This document shows, one piece after another, positions 9,520-18,070 of a DNA stretch of 64,000 nt. The notes under the pieces were generated by a model. It was given only the letters and a program-made list of their open reading frames with translations. It ran no database searches and had not been told where the DNA came from. The DNA is from Bacillus sp. AFS029637 (GTDB lineage: Bacteria > Bacillota > Bacilli > Bacillales > Bacillaceae_G). The stretch covers positions 153,999-217,998 of the forward strand of contig NZ_NUPZ01000023.1 in assembly GCF_002584985.1 (NCBI RefSeq). Reading direction: 5' to 3'. The position numbers and the translations under genes were made by a program. Position 1 is the stretch's first letter. The number at the start of each line of letters is the position of its first letter.

Positions 9520-10392
9520 ATGTTAGAGCTAAAAAACGTTTGTAAAAGTTATGAAGATTTTGCAGTGAAAAATATAAGTTTTGCATTACCACGTGGATAT
9601 ATTATGGGATTTGTCGGACCGAACGGGGCCGGGAAAAGCACGACAATCAAAATGATTATGAATTTAATTAGAAAAGATAGTGGTGATATAAAAATTTTTG
9701 GCAAAGACAATAAGAAAGCCGAAAAGGAAATAAAACAAAATATCGGTTTTGTATATGATGAAAATCATTACTACGAAGATTTAACGTGTGAACAAATGAA
9801 ACGTATTATTGCACCGTTATATAAAAAATGGGACGAAAAGCAGTATCAATCGTATATGCAGAGATTGCAAGTCCCAAAGTATAAAAAGATTAAAGAACTA
9901 TCTAAAGGGATGAAAATGAAGTTTGCGATTGCTATCGCACTTTCGCATCATGCAGAGTTTATTATTATGGATGAACCGACAGCAGGATTAGATCCAGTTG
10001 TTCGAAGTGAATTACTTGATATGTTGCAAGAGATTGTAATGGAAGATGAAGTATCGGTATTATTCTCAACGCACATTACAACAGATTTAGAGCGCATCGC
10101 AGATTATATTACGTTCATCAACGATGGAGAAATTATATTTACTGGTGAAAAAGACGACTTAATGGAGAACTACGTAATCGTAAAAGGAAGTAATGATTTA
10201 TTAGACCGAGAAGGAAAAGAACTATTTGTTGGATTACGAAAAAATAAGTTTGGTTTCGAAGGTTTAGCGAAGGATAAACAAGCAATTATAGATTGGTTTG
10301 GAAATGAGGTTGTAATAGAAAAGCCTACATTAGATGATATTATCGTTTATACCGCGAAAGGGAGAGGTGCTTATGCGTCAGCTCGTATATAA
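9520..10392 (+). CDS. ABC transporter ATP-binding protein
   Basis: 290 residues. Walker A is GPNGAGKST, the signature is the degenerate LSKGMKMK, Walker B is FIIMDEPTAGLD and the switch histidine is in FSTHIT. A C-terminal regulatory segment follows from about residue 210. Such ATPases next to YtrA-type regulators drive small-molecule or antimicrobial peptide export. It starts three bases after the regulator stop and overlaps the next gene by 20 bases. Confidence 0.93.
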   Translation: MLELKNVCKSYEDFAVKNISFALPRGYIMGFVGPNGAGKSTTIKMIMNLIRKDSGDIKIFGKDNKKAEKEIKQNIGFVYDENHYYEDLTCEQMKRIIAPLYKKWDEKQYQSYMQRLQVPKYKKIKELSKGMKMKFAIAIALSHHAEFIIMDEPTAGLDPVVRSELLDMLQEIVMEDEVSVLFSTHITTDLERIADYITFINDGEIIFTGEKDDLMENYVIVKGSNDLLDREGKELFVGLRKNKFGFEGLAKDKQAIIDWFGNEVVIEKPTLDDIIVYTAKGRGAYASARI

Positions 10393-11041
10393 AGATTTGT
10401 TCTTTTTTCGGGGTATATGGTTAGTGTATCTTATTATACCCTGTATATTCTTTTTATTTGAACCTAGTGGTGAAGTGCTATTTCCTATGAGTTGTGTATT
10501 TATAACTCTTTCCTCAGTTACGATATTAATCGTAGTAGATGAACGGAATACAAGTGACATTATGATTAATAGTTTACCGTTAAGCAGAAAGGATATCATT
10601 ATCGCTAGATATATTTTGAGTGCAATATTCATTGTAGGTGGCATGCTTTCTACGATGTTAGTCGTTTTTCTTATAAGAGGCATTATGGTCATTGGTGATA
10701 TCGTTGCATATCATCCTAATCTATACATTGAAATTTCATGGTATGAAGTAGTAAATGGAGCTGTTTACGCCTTATTTTTTGTTGCAATGTTTTTCCCTAG
10801 TTATTATGGTACAAAATCAAAGGTAGTGAGAAGTATAGTATCAGCAGCATCAATGGGAGTGAGTGTAATTCTTTGGATGTTTATTAGTGATAAGCTGAAT
10901 GAAACAACACTTTCATTTATTGAATGGATTATGAATCCAATGCATATTGGTGTATTTATAGTTGGAGGAATTATATTAGCTAGTGTCTATATCGTTTCTA
11001 TGTTTCTTACAATTAAAATTTATGAAACGCGTGATTTATAG
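10373..11041 (+). CDS. ABC-2 type permease, first subunit
   Basis: 222 residues with about six hydrophobic segments. The ATG at 10373, inside the end of the ATPase gene and behind GGGAGAGGTG, is preferred over the longer reading frame. The DERNTSDIMINSLPLSRKDI loop after the second helix is typical of the ABC_2_permease group and recurs in the next gene, so the two permeases are paralogues and probably form a heterodimer. Confidence 0.88.
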   Translation: MRQLVYKDLFFFRGIWLVYLIIPCIFFLFEPSGEVLFPMSCVFITLSSVTILIVVDERNTSDIMINSLPLSRKDIIIARYILSAIFIVGGMLSTMLVVFLIRGIMVIGDIVAYHPNLYIEISWYEVVNGAVYALFFVAMFFPSYYGTKSKVVRSIVSAASMGVSVILWMFISDKLNETTLSFIEWIMNPMHIGVFIVGGIILASVYIVSMFLTIKIYETRDL

Positions 11042-11055
11042 AGAGGGGAATTCAT

Positions 11056-11688
11056 ATGCAACAGTTGATTTTGAAGGAGTTTTTCTTACAAAGAAAAATG
11101 TTCCTTATCTATTTGATCTTACCAATATACGGAGCATTCCAAAACTCTATAGAACCATTTCAAATGGCGTATGTTTGTTTTGCTATATGTCTTTTGATGA
11201 TTTCAATCTCTTTATCAAATGAAGAGAAAAATAGTACGGAAAAAATATTAGTAAGTCTACCTTTTACTAGAAAAGATATTGTCATTGCGAAATACATATC
11301 GATACTATTTTTTATGGCATTCAGCTTAATCATTACATTCGTTTTCTTTGTACTACCTGTATTTGTATTAAAAGAAAATATAAATATTCCTTGGTATGCA
11401 GCATTTATAGCTATTTTCTTTTCTGTTCTGTATGCTGTTATGATCCTTCCAATAAAATATAGTGAGGATAAGCGAACGGTTACTATGCTGGGATTAGTTA
11501 TGATTTTTCCTATAATAGGTTTACTAGGATTTATGTGCAATATATTTACGGATGAAAGGCTTATGTTAATGATTTTTCGAACTTCGGATGTGCTATTAGT
11601 TATAAGTATTTTAGGTATAGGCGCGTGTGTAAGTTATTTAGCTTCAATGTTTTTGGCGATTGTAAGTTTTAAAAAGAAAGAGCTTTAA
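11056..11688 (+). CDS. ABC-2 type permease, second subunit
   Basis: 210 residues, about six membrane segments, with the loop EEKNSTEKILVSLPFTRKDI matching that of the preceding permease. It starts 15 bases after its neighbour behind AGAGGGG. Last gene of the regulator-ABC operon; a terminator lies 117 bases further on. Confidence 0.88.
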   Translation: MQQLILKEFFLQRKMFLIYLILPIYGAFQNSIEPFQMAYVCFAICLLMISISLSNEEKNSTEKILVSLPFTRKDIVIAKYISILFFMAFSLIITFVFFVLPVFVLKENINIPWYAAFIAIFFSVLYAVMILPIKYSEDKRTVTMLGLVMIFPIIGLLGFMCNIFTDERLMLMIFRTSDVLLVISILGIGACVSYLASMFLAIVSFKKKEL

Positions 11689-11804
11689 TGCTTGTGGTTT
11701 GTCTTATATAAAAACTAATAAGTGATGTTAAGGAATGAGTTTAATATGCATGTTCATAGTATCCGTCTTCGTTTCAGTGAAATTGTATGAGAAGAGAGGA
11801 TTTT

Positions 11805-11833
11805 AAAAGGTGCCCTATAAAAGGCACCTTTTT
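11805..11833. terminator. Bidirectional terminator
   Basis: Stem AAAAGGTGCC / GGCACCTTTT with a T-run on the plus strand. It ends the ABC operon and its edge carries the stop codon of the small minus-strand gene that follows. Confidence 0.85.
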
Positions 11834-11982
11834 CAATAACGACAATATGAAAGTAAGAGTTTATAAACAGAGAGGCTATTCGGCACATCTTTCGGAGTAT
11901 GTAATATAAAGCTGAAAACGATAACGAGAATAAGAAAGAGGAAAAATAAAAATAGGATTTGCTTATGTATAGAATTTTGCAT
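11833..11982 (-). CDS. Small single-pass membrane protein (49 aa)
   Basis: A 49-residue protein, MQNSIHK followed by one strongly hydrophobic helix rich in Phe, Leu and Val, then a short polar tail. I prefer the ATG at 11982, with AAAGGAGTGG upstream, to the longer frame. Convergent with the ABC operon and sharing its terminator. Function unknown. Confidence 0.5.
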   Translation of the reverse strand: MQNSIHKQILFLFFLFLILVIVFSFILHTPKDVPNSLSVYKLLLSYCRY

Positions 11983-12051
11983 ATTATCCACTCCTTTTTT
12001 AGGTAGTATGTCCAAAAGAAAGGAGTGTATGAAAAATTTCAGGAGGGGAGA

Positions 12052-12240
12052 ATGATGAACAAAAGAAAATGGTTATATAGAATAGGGGTACTTTTATTTT
12101 CAATCGGTCTCATATTAGCAAATTTTTACTCAGACATACCATCACCAATTCCTAATTTACATAAAGGAATTGGTATCAGTATTGTCATAGTTGGTCTTAT
12201 TTGTCTTATCACATCAAACTTCTACAGAAAGTCTGAATGA
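12052..12240 (+). CDS. Small two-segment membrane protein (62 aa)
   Basis: 62 residues with two membrane helices (about 8-24 and 40-55). The start at 12052 (or the adjacent ATG at 12055) follows AGGAGGGGAG. Function unknown. It is divergent from the small gene at 11982 and convergent with the one at 12257. Confidence 0.6.
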   Translation: MMNKRKWLYRIGVLLFSIGLILANFYSDIPSPIPNLHKGIGISIVIVGLICLITSNFYRKSE

Positions 12241-12244
12241 ATAT

Positions 12245-12286
12245 AAAAAAGGACAGTTACTCTTTTTCAGAAGTGCTGTCCTTTTT
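12245..12286. terminator. Bidirectional terminator
   Basis: Stem AAAAAAGGACAG / CTGTCCTTTTT with a 19-base loop, directly after the plus-strand gene and overlapping the end of the convergent minus-strand gene. Confidence 0.75.
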
Positions 12287-12523
12287 AAATACTTTATTCA
12301 ATAGTTTGGCGATGCTCCATATAATGACGATTGCAATGGAGGCGATAATGGACCAAACAATTGATATAATTTCAAGTGTCATGTTAGGAAGGAATGTGAA
12401 AATGGATAATACTCTATGAAACAACCATTCTATTATATGAAAACTTATTTGTAATAGAATGACGATACCAAGTGTGATCCATGCTAACATTTGCCTTCCT
12501 TTTTCTTTCCACATGGCGTTCAC
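12257..12523 (-). CDS. Small membrane protein (88 aa)
   Basis: 88 residues with two long hydrophobic stretches (about 13-35 and 50-72) and a charged C-terminus (FKKDSTSEKE). The start could be the ATG at 12523 or the one at 12514 (MWKEKGRQML). It lies seven bases downstream of the SMR pair in the same direction and may be the last gene of that unit. Function unknown. Confidence 0.5.
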   Translation of the reverse strand: MNAMWKEKGRQMLAWITLGIVILLQISFHIIEWLFHRVLSIFTFLPNMTLEIISIVWSIIASIAIVIIWSIAKLLNKVFKKDSTSEKE

Positions 12524-12529
12524 CGCACG

Positions 12530-12844
12530 TTAGCTTAATAGTTTTAAGCCAACAGCGCCGCATAGAATGCAGCTTAAGAAGGCAAGACGACGCCAATCTG
12601 CTGATTCGCGGAAAATAAGAATACCTAGAAGTGCACTACCAGCAGTTCCGATTCCAGTCCAAATTGCGTAAGCAGTTCCCATCGGTAATGTGTCCATCGC
12701 AAGAGATAAGAAGAAGAAGCTTACGCCGAAGTTAGCGATTAAAATAACTTTTGGTGCCCAGCCCTTCTTTTCAGTGGCTACTTTCATAAAGAGTACACCA
12801 ATAATTTCACAAATACCAGCTAGAATTAAAAATACCCAAGCCAT
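12530..12844 (-). CDS. Small multidrug resistance (SMR) efflux subunit, YvdR-like
   Basis: 104 residues, four membrane helices. The SMR signature is complete: an acidic residue in helix 1 (LAGICEIIGVLFMK) and the helix-3 motif GTAYAIWTGIGTAGSA. SMR subunits form dimers exchanging protons for cationic compounds. It starts two bases after the preceding SMR gene, so the pair probably forms a heterodimer, as in YvdR/YvdS or YkkC/YkkD. Gene order with an upstream TetR gene matches yvdT-yvdS-yvdR. Confidence 0.9.
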   Translation of the reverse strand: MAWVFLILAGICEIIGVLFMKVATEKKGWAPKVILIANFGVSFFFLSLAMDTLPMGTAYAIWTGIGTAGSALLGILIFRESADWRRLAFLSCILCGAVGLKLLS

Positions 12845-12845
12845 T

Positions 12846-13178
12846 TTATGCGGCCTCCTTCGCTTCTTTTTCTTCTGTTACTCGTTTTAGACCAATTACG
12901 CCGAAGAAGATTAAGCCGATTAATAAAACTTTTACGATAGAGAAAGGTTCTCCAAAGATGAGAATTTCTGTAAGAACGATTCCGCCAGCTCCAATTCCTG
13001 TAAAGACGGCGTATACAGTGCCGACAGGTAAATCTTTATAAGCTCTAAATAATAAGACGAAACTAATTGTAATTAATAATGCAACGCCAGCCCATTCAAG
13101 TGGTGCCTCCGCGTGTTTTAGTCCAATAACCCAAAAGATTTCAATAATACCAGCTAAGATTACATAAATCCATGCCAT
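12846..13178 (-). CDS. SMR efflux subunit, YvdS-like
   Basis: 110 residues, four membrane helices, with the helix-1 acidic site (LAGIIEIFWVIGLK) and GTVYAVFTGIGAGGIV in helix 3, plus a charged tail (EEKEAKEAA). First gene of the SMR pair, partner of the downstream subunit. A TetR-operator-like site lies 16 bases upstream of its start, so it has its own repressible promoter or shares control with the upstream regulator gene. Confidence 0.9.
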   Translation of the reverse strand: MAWIYVILAGIIEIFWVIGLKHAEAPLEWAGVALLITISFVLLFRAYKDLPVGTVYAVFTGIGAGGIVLTEILIFGEPFSIVKVLLIGLIFFGVIGLKRVTEEKEAKEAA

Positions 13179-13193
13179 ATGTTATTTCTCCTT

Positions 13194-13209
13194 CCTACCA
13201 GTCGTTAGG
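13194..13209. promoter_or_regulatory. TetR-type operator in front of the SMR pair
   Basis: CCTACCAGTCGTTAGG, an imperfect dyad with half-sites CCTACC and GTTAGG. A near-identical site (CCTACCGTTCGTTAGT) lies in front of the tetR-like gene at 13838-13853. Shared sites at both starts indicate the operator of the regulator. Confidence 0.75.
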
Positions 13210-13249
13210 TAAAGGGCTTAAAAACGACGCATTGCAAAGGAGCAATCCG

Positions 13250-13825
13250 TCAGTTTGAAAGGCCTCGCCAAAATACTTGCCAAGAGGCGTTTAAACGAGT
13301 CTCAAAGCGATTTAAACCTGCGAATAGTAGTTCAACCATAAGTCCGTCTAGTAAGCATAGAAAAGCTTCTAGAGCGTCTTTCACTTCAATGTTATGCAGT
13401 TCACTTTGCTCGTTTGCCTGTTTAAATATAGGGAATAAAAGTTTTCCGACGTTTTCGATGTGTGCATTCGCTTTATCGATAATTTGTTCGCGAAATGCAT
13501 CAGGCGGAAAATAGGAAGTTCGTAACCAAAACATTGATTCTTCACTCTCACCAAATCGTTTTGCGTAGCCCTTTAGTAACTGTAAGAGCAATTCTTCAGT
13601 GGATGAATTGGAAAAGCTTTCGATATCGCCTGTGAAGCTCTGCAAATCTTTTTGAAGAGCAGATTCTAAGCATATAAAATATAGCTCTTCTTTTCCTTTA
13701 AAGTGTGCGTAAATCGATGGTTTTTTAATCCCGACTTCTTGAGCAATATTTGCTAATGAAGTTCCTTCATAGCCGTAGCGTGCGAAATGAGAAAGTGCTA
13801 CAGCTTTAATGCGGTTTGCTGTCAT
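13250..13825 (-). CDS. TetR-family regulator, YvdT-like
   Basis: 191 residues. The N-terminal TetR helix-turn-helix is clear (KAVALSHFARYGYEGTSLAN, then EVGIKKPSIYAHFKGKEELY). The C-terminal ligand domain is all helical and variable. Located directly upstream of the two SMR genes in the same direction, as in yvdTSR; the drug or cation sensed is unknown. Operator-like dyads in front of this gene and of the SMR pair suggest it represses both. Confidence 0.92.
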   Translation of the reverse strand: MTANRIKAVALSHFARYGYEGTSLANIAQEVGIKKPSIYAHFKGKEELYFICLESALQKDLQSFTGDIESFSNSSTEELLLQLLKGYAKRFGESEESMFWLRTSYFPPDAFREQIIDKANAHIENVGKLLFPIFKQANEQSELHNIEVKDALEAFLCLLDGLMVELLFAGLNRFETRLNASWQVFWRGLSN

Positions 13826-13837
13826 TTCTATCCCCTA

Positions 13838-13853
13838 CCTACCGTTCGTTAGT
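13838..13853. promoter_or_regulatory. TetR-type operator in front of the regulator gene
   Basis: CCTACCGTTCGTTAGT, matching the site at 13194-13209 at 13 of 16 positions. It is 12 bases upstream of the regulator start codon, consistent with autoregulation. Confidence 0.7.
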
Positions 13854-13900
13854 TTTTATTATATGCGAGTAAAAATACAAAGTCAATAGGTGACGAGCTG

Positions 13901-13930
13901 AAAAAGAACGCTATAGGTAACGCTCTTTTT
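13901..13930. terminator. Terminator after the LacI-type gene
   Basis: An imperfect stem (AAAAAGA / TCTTTTT plus CG pairs) with the T-run on the minus strand reading away from the LacI-type gene, which ends at 13929. Confidence 0.55.
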
Positions 13931-14906
13931 AAATTGTTTTTCGCTCAATTAAATGGAAGGACAGTTCTTCAGCGCTCCCAATAATTTTCTCGCTTTGTAT
14001 TTGATTATGGAATAAAGAAAAAGCACGAGATCCCATCGTGAGACCGGGATGTTCAATAGTAGTAATTTCTAGTGCTTTTGAAATTTCATGGTTATCGAAT
14101 CCTAAAATAGCAAGATCTTCAGGGACGCGAATGCCGTGTTTTCTTGCTTCAGTTAATAAACCAGCTGCAACTTGATCATTCGCCGTGAAAATAGCGGTTG
14201 GACGATTTTTCATCTTTAAAATGCGATGGAGTATTTGTGCTCCGTCTTGCATCGTGTAGCATTGATGAAAAATCCAATCAGATTGCACTGCTTTGCCATC
14301 ATGACGAAGGGTATCAGCGAACGCTTTTTCACGCTCTATAGAATTTGCACTTGTTTTTCTTGCTAAACAAATCCCGATTTTTTCATGACCTTTACTTAGT
14401 AAATATGCAGTACCGAGACGGAAGCCTTCATAATGATCTACATAGACAGATGAAATGAGGGGGTGGTTCATTTTTTCGCATGAAATAATAGGGGCGAATT
14501 TTGAGAAAGGTTCAATTTGTTCCCATGAACTCGTTCGGGAGCAAATAATCATCCCGTCGAATTGCTTCATTTTCATCATTTCAAGAACACGAATTTCTTC
14601 GAGGCTATCATAATTTGTTTGGCATAAATTAATATGATATCCAGCTAATAATGCTTCGTTTCCGATTCCTTCAATAATCGTACTAAAATACGGAAGGTTA
14701 ATAAAAGGTAGCATAACGCCAATTGTATATGTTTTTCCTCTTATTAAATGGACAGCATTTATATTTTTTGCATAGTTTAATTCTTCGACAGCATCTAGAA
14801 CCCGCTTACGCTTTTCTTCTTTTACGTAAGGGTGATTATTCAGGACACGCGAAACAGTTGATATAGATACACCAGCAGTTTTTGCAATTTGTTTTATATT
14901 GGCCAT
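13929..14906 (-). CDS. LacI-family transcriptional repressor
   Basis: 325 residues. The N-terminal helix-turn-helix and hinge are typical (MANIKQIAKTAGVSISTVSR, then VLNNHPYVKEEKR). The periplasmic-binding-protein-like core follows (TYTIGVMLPFINLPYFS, IFTANDQVAAGLLTEARKHG, LAILGFDNHEIS), so it senses a small sugar-like ligand. The ATG at 14906 has AAGAGGTG seven bases upstream. No sugar-metabolism gene adjoins it; an inverted repeat surrounds its -10 region, suggesting autoregulation. Confidence 0.93.
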   Translation of the reverse strand: MANIKQIAKTAGVSISTVSRVLNNHPYVKEEKRKRVLDAVEELNYAKNINAVHLIRGKTYTIGVMLPFINLPYFSTIIEGIGNEALLAGYHINLCQTNYDSLEEIRVLEMMKMKQFDGMIICSRTSSWEQIEPFSKFAPIISCEKMNHPLISSVYVDHYEGFRLGTAYLLSKGHEKIGICLARKTSANSIEREKAFADTLRHDGKAVQSDWIFHQCYTMQDGAQILHRILKMKNRPTAIFTANDQVAAGLLTEARKHGIRVPEDLAILGFDNHEISKALEITTIEHPGLTMGSRAFSLFHNQIQSEKIIGSAEELSFHLIERKTI

Positions 14907-14919
14907 ATGTATCACCTCT

Positions 14920-14939
14920 TTCCCTTATTATAAAGGGAA
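14920..14939. promoter_or_regulatory. Dyad around the -10 box of the LacI-type gene
   Basis: A perfect 7-bp inverted repeat, TTCCCTT and AAGGGAA, flanking ATTATA, which on the minus strand is a perfect TATAAT -10 box. A second palindrome, TGAAAAGCTTTTCA, lies at 14967-14980 further upstream. Either could be the repressor's own operator. Confidence 0.55.
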
Positions 14940-15199
14940 GATGATAAGAAGGAAAAAATCTTGACCTGAAAAGCTTTTCACAAACTATGTTATTAATGAG
15001 GCTTCCTTTTCTTCGCGTAACCTTTTCACTTGGGCGTAAGAATGATAAGGGGCTTTTTTTGCGTCTATAAAAAGTTTTGTCAAAATGTGTGAGAATAACG
15101 TGGAAAGTTTTCAAAGGTGGAGTTTGATAACGGAGCGAATATGAAGAGCATATAAACGCTTTATTCGTTAAGGGAGCGGTAGGAAAGGGCGGAAACAAA

Positions 15200-15760
15200 T
15201 TGAAAAAAAGAATCATTTGTTTCGTGTTTTCTAGTTTCGTGCTTAGTTCATGTTCGTTTCAGCAAACGATGCAAGAAGAAAAAAACTTTGTGGGAACAAC
15301 AGGCGGGGCTATGGATCGCGTTACGGATCCTATTCCGCTGAAGGAAATTCCGAAATATTTTCCAGTGAAGTTTAAAGTTCCGACGTTTTTGCCGTACGAC
15401 ATCATGAGTGATGTGAAGGGGGAAGTAAGAACCATTGGAAAAAAGAACGCTGTCTTAACGATTAAATATAAGCAGCAGGAACAAGGGAGACATGAATATA
15501 TTGAGCTAAATGTTGCGAATTTTTCTTATAGTTTTCCGGAATTCGTGGAAGAGAAACGATTTCAAGAACAAATAAGATTGAATAATGGAGCCGCCGCTTA
15601 TTTTAAAAATAAGGATGACTTCGAACGAGGGGACGAGTTTGCTACGCTTATTTGGAAAGAGAAGGGGATTGAGTATCAACTATTGCATCGTAATGTAGAA
15701 GAGAATGATGTAGATGTGATTAAGCAAAATTTATTATACATTGCGAACAATATGAAATGA
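15200..15760 (+). CDS. Predicted lipoprotein
   Basis: 186 residues. The N-terminus is a lipoprotein signal: KKR, a hydrophobic core and a lipobox LSSC ending at Cys18, so it should be anchored outside the membrane. The mature part is mostly beta and charged, without a recognised catalytic motif. It starts at a TTG behind GAAAGGG; no ATG is in frame nearby. Alone between the LacI-type repressor and a terminator shared with yqhL. Function unknown. Confidence 0.75.
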   Translation: MKKRIICFVFSSFVLSSCSFQQTMQEEKNFVGTTGGAMDRVTDPIPLKEIPKYFPVKFKVPTFLPYDIMSDVKGEVRTIGKKNAVLTIKYKQQEQGRHEYIELNVANFSYSFPEFVEEKRFQEQIRLNNGAAAYFKNKDDFERGDEFATLIWKEKGIEYQLLHRNVEENDVDVIKQNLLYIANNMK

Positions 15761-15792
15761 AAAAACTAGCTGAATCATTCAGCTAGTTTTTT
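15760..15792. terminator. Bidirectional terminator
   Basis: Perfect 15-bp stem (AAAAAACTAGCTGAA / TTCAGCTAGTTTTTT, loop TCA) between the convergent lipoprotein gene and yqhL. Confidence 0.9.
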
Positions 15793-15800
15793 GTATGTTA

Positions 15801-16184
15801 TTATTTCTTTTTAACTTTTCCAGTCCACGTTTTGAATCCACCTTGTAATTGGTAGAAATCTTTGTAACCTTGTTTTTTTAAGTATTGAGCCGCACGACCA
15901 GTACGGAATCCGCTTTGGCAGTATAAGTAAACTGGTTGATCTTTACGAAGTTCTTTATGACGAAGGCGAATTTGTGATAACGGAATGTTACGTGCGCCTA
16001 AAATATGCCCTGCAGTATATTCGTCTGCTTCGCGGATATCGATAAGCTGTGCTTTACGGTAACCAGCGCGAAACTCTTCTTCTGAAAGTGTTGTAATTAA
16101 TTTTTTCTGATAGAAATACATCCATACAGTGTAGCCGATGAACGCTACGATTACGGCTAATAAAATAATCCAAGTTGTTGACAC
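15801..16184 (-). CDS. yqhL: Membrane-anchored rhodanese-like protein YqhL
   Basis: 127 residues: an N-terminal membrane helix (about 5-22) and a single rhodanese domain with the active-site loop YLYCQSGFRTGRAA and the motif LIDIREADEYTAGHI. Rhodaneses transfer sulfane sulfur through the loop cysteine; the partner of YqhL is not established. The anchor places the domain on the cytoplasmic or outer face by topology not resolvable here. Synteny matches Bacillus yqhL, next to lipM. Confidence 0.9.
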   Translation of the reverse strand: MSTTWIILLAVIVAFIGYTVWMYFYQKKLITTLSEEEFRAGYRKAQLIDIREADEYTAGHILGARNIPLSQIRLRHKELRKDQPVYLYCQSGFRTGRAAQYLKKQGYKDFYQLQGGFKTWTGKVKKK

Positions 16185-16354
16185 GATTCTATCGCTCCCT
16201 TTTTTCTTATCCTACTTTCAATATTATAATGCCCGTATGTATTTATGCAACAGATTCATTTGTATATACGAAGAAATTTCGTATTCTTTCACAAATTTTG
16301 TCGAATTTGGTAGACTAGAGAATGTGAAAAATAATTGGTTATATGAGGTGCAGG

Positions 16355-17191
16355 ATGGGAAAAGAAAAATGGTGTTATATTAACTCTGGTCAATGTTCAC
16401 CGGCATTTAATATGGCGTTAGATGAATGCTTATTAAATTGGCAAAGTGAAAAGAAAATGCAACCAACAATTCGTTTTTATGAATGGGAAGTACCAACATT
16501 AACAGTCGGGTATTTCCAGCGTGTTGAAAAAGATATTAATATGGATATAGTGAATGAAAAGAAATATGGATTCGTTCGTCGTCAAACAGGCGGTAGGGGT
16601 GTACTACATGATAAAGAATTAACGTACAGTGTTATTGTGTCTGAAGATCATCCGAATATGCCTAAAACAGTTACAGAAGCGTATCGTGTTATTTCGCAAG
16701 GTTTATTAGATGGTTTTAAAGCGCTAGGATTAGAAGCGTATTACGCAGTTCCGAAAACAGAAGAAGATCGTGAAAATTTAAAAAATCCACGTTCAGGCGT
16801 ATGCTTTGATGCGCCATCTTGGTATGAAATTGTAGTAGAAGGAAGAAAAATCGCAGGTAGTGCGCAAACACGTCAAAAAGGTGTTATTTTACAACACGGA
16901 TCAATTCCGTTAGAAATAGACTTAGACGAATTATACGATCTATTTTTATTCCCGAACGAACGTGTGAAAGAACGTATGAAGAGTATGTTCTCTTCAAAGG
17001 CGGTAGCAATTAATGAATTGACAGACCGTACATTTACGATCGAACAATTAATTAAAGCGTTTGAGGTTGGATTTGAAAAAGGATTAGATATAGAGCTTGT
17101 TCCGTATGAATTAACAGAAGAACAGTTACATGAAGTTCAAACGTTAGCGAAAGAAAAGTATGAAAGTGATGAATGGAATTATAAAAAATAA
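16355..17191 (+). CDS. lipM: Octanoyltransferase LipM
   Basis: 278 residues of the biotin/lipoate ligase superfamily. LipM transfers octanoate from acyl carrier protein to the H-protein of the glycine cleavage system, the first step of lipoate synthesis in Bacillus. Seen: [26 protein letters not shown] and the segment [14 protein letters not shown] with the acyl-accepting Cys. The ATG at 16355 follows GAGGTGCAGG. It is functionally linked to the gcv operon 8 kb upstream. Confidence 0.93.
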   Translation: MGKEKWCYINSGQCSPAFNMALDECLLNWQSEKKMQPTIRFYEWEVPTLTVGYFQRVEKDINMDIVNEKKYGFVRRQTGGRGVLHDKELTYSVIVSEDHPNMPKTVTEAYRVISQGLLDGFKALGLEAYYAVPKTEEDRENLKNPRSGVCFDAPSWYEIVVEGRKIAGSAQTRQKGVILQHGSIPLEIDLDELYDLFLFPNERVKERMKSMFSSKAVAINELTDRTFTIEQLIKAFEVGFEKGLDIELVPYELTEEQLHEVQTLAKEKYESDEWNYKK

Positions 17192-17220
17192 GAGGTGGCG
17201 ATTGCCACCTCTTATTTTTT
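17183..17220. terminator. Bidirectional terminator
   Basis: Perfect stem AAGAGGTGGC / GCCACCTCTT with flanking A and T runs, between convergent lipM and the Pro/Ala-rich protein gene. Confidence 0.9.
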
Positions 17221-18070
17221 ATAGTAAATTAAGTACTTTTTCTACTTTGATTCCTTTATCTTGTAAAGAACGAAGGCGATTTACAACGTCCATAATTTCT
17301 TTGTCGAATGTAACGCTAATACCTTGGCTTTGTAGTTCTTCTTTTAAGCTTTCAATAGAATCATCTATGTCGATGCCAAGCTCGTAATCTTGACAAACTT
17401 CAATTGTCTTTTTCACGAGTTTTACATAATTTTCTTGTAGTTTTGAATTTGTTTCAGTTAAAGCAGGTTGCTTCGGTTTTGCAGGAGCGACCGGTGCTGT
17501 TTCTTGCTTTGTAACTGAAGTTGGTACTGCTTTTTTCACAGGTGCTGGAGTAGATAGTTCTACAGCCGCTTCTACACTTACTGGCTTCGGTGTAGCTACT
17601 GGAGTAGGCTTAGGTGTAGGTGCTGTAGCAGCAGGTGTTTCCACACGCGTAACAGGCTTTGGAGCAGGTGTAACTGCTTTTGGAGCTTCTACAACTACTT
17701 CTTTTTTCGGAGTAGCTTCTACAACTGTTTCTTCTTGCTCAGCAGCCTCTTTATTTTCTTTACTCCACATAACACGTTCTATTTCTAGAGAAACATTATT
17801 TTTGTTCATCGCTGTTAATGTAACTTTACCAACTTCAGCGTTTCCAGTGAAATCAACAATTTTATAAATAACACTCTTGTTCCAATCCACGTTTCCGCTC
17901 AAAAATAATTCTTCGTTACATTTCGGCGTTAAGCCCTCGATTTTAATTTCTGCGTTTACACCGTTTTCACTATATACCATAATTAGCGAAGCATTTACAT
18001 CTTCGTCTGCTAACATTAGTTCACGTACCATTTTGCCGGTGCGTACTTGCGTTTTCTTCTTAACTGACAT
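17219..18070 (-). CDS. Protein with Pro/Ala/Thr-rich linker (283 aa)
   Basis: Three parts are visible: a beta-rich N-terminal domain of about 105 residues (start MSVKKKTQVRTGKMVREL), a low-complexity linker at about 110-215 rich in Pro, Ala, Val and Thr with repeated APKP/TPKP units, and a helical C-terminal domain of about 65 residues. There is no signal peptide, so it is probably cytoplasmic. I do not recognise either domain. It is read convergently with lipM, and a hairpin 180 bases upstream may be part of its leader. Confidence 0.75.
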   Translation of the reverse strand: MSVKKKTQVRTGKMVRELMLADEDVNASLIMVYSENGVNAEIKIEGLTPKCNEELFLSGNVDWNKSVIYKIVDFTGNAEVGKVTLTAMNKNNVSLEIERVMWSKENKEAAEQEETVVEATPKKEVVVEAPKAVTPAPKPVTRVETPAATAPTPKPTPVATPKPVSVEAAVELSTPAPVKKAVPTSVTKQETAPVAPAKPKQPALTETNSKLQENYVKLVKKTIEVCQDYELGIDIDDSIESLKEELQSQGISVTFDKEIMDVVNRLRSLQDKGIKVEKVLNLL

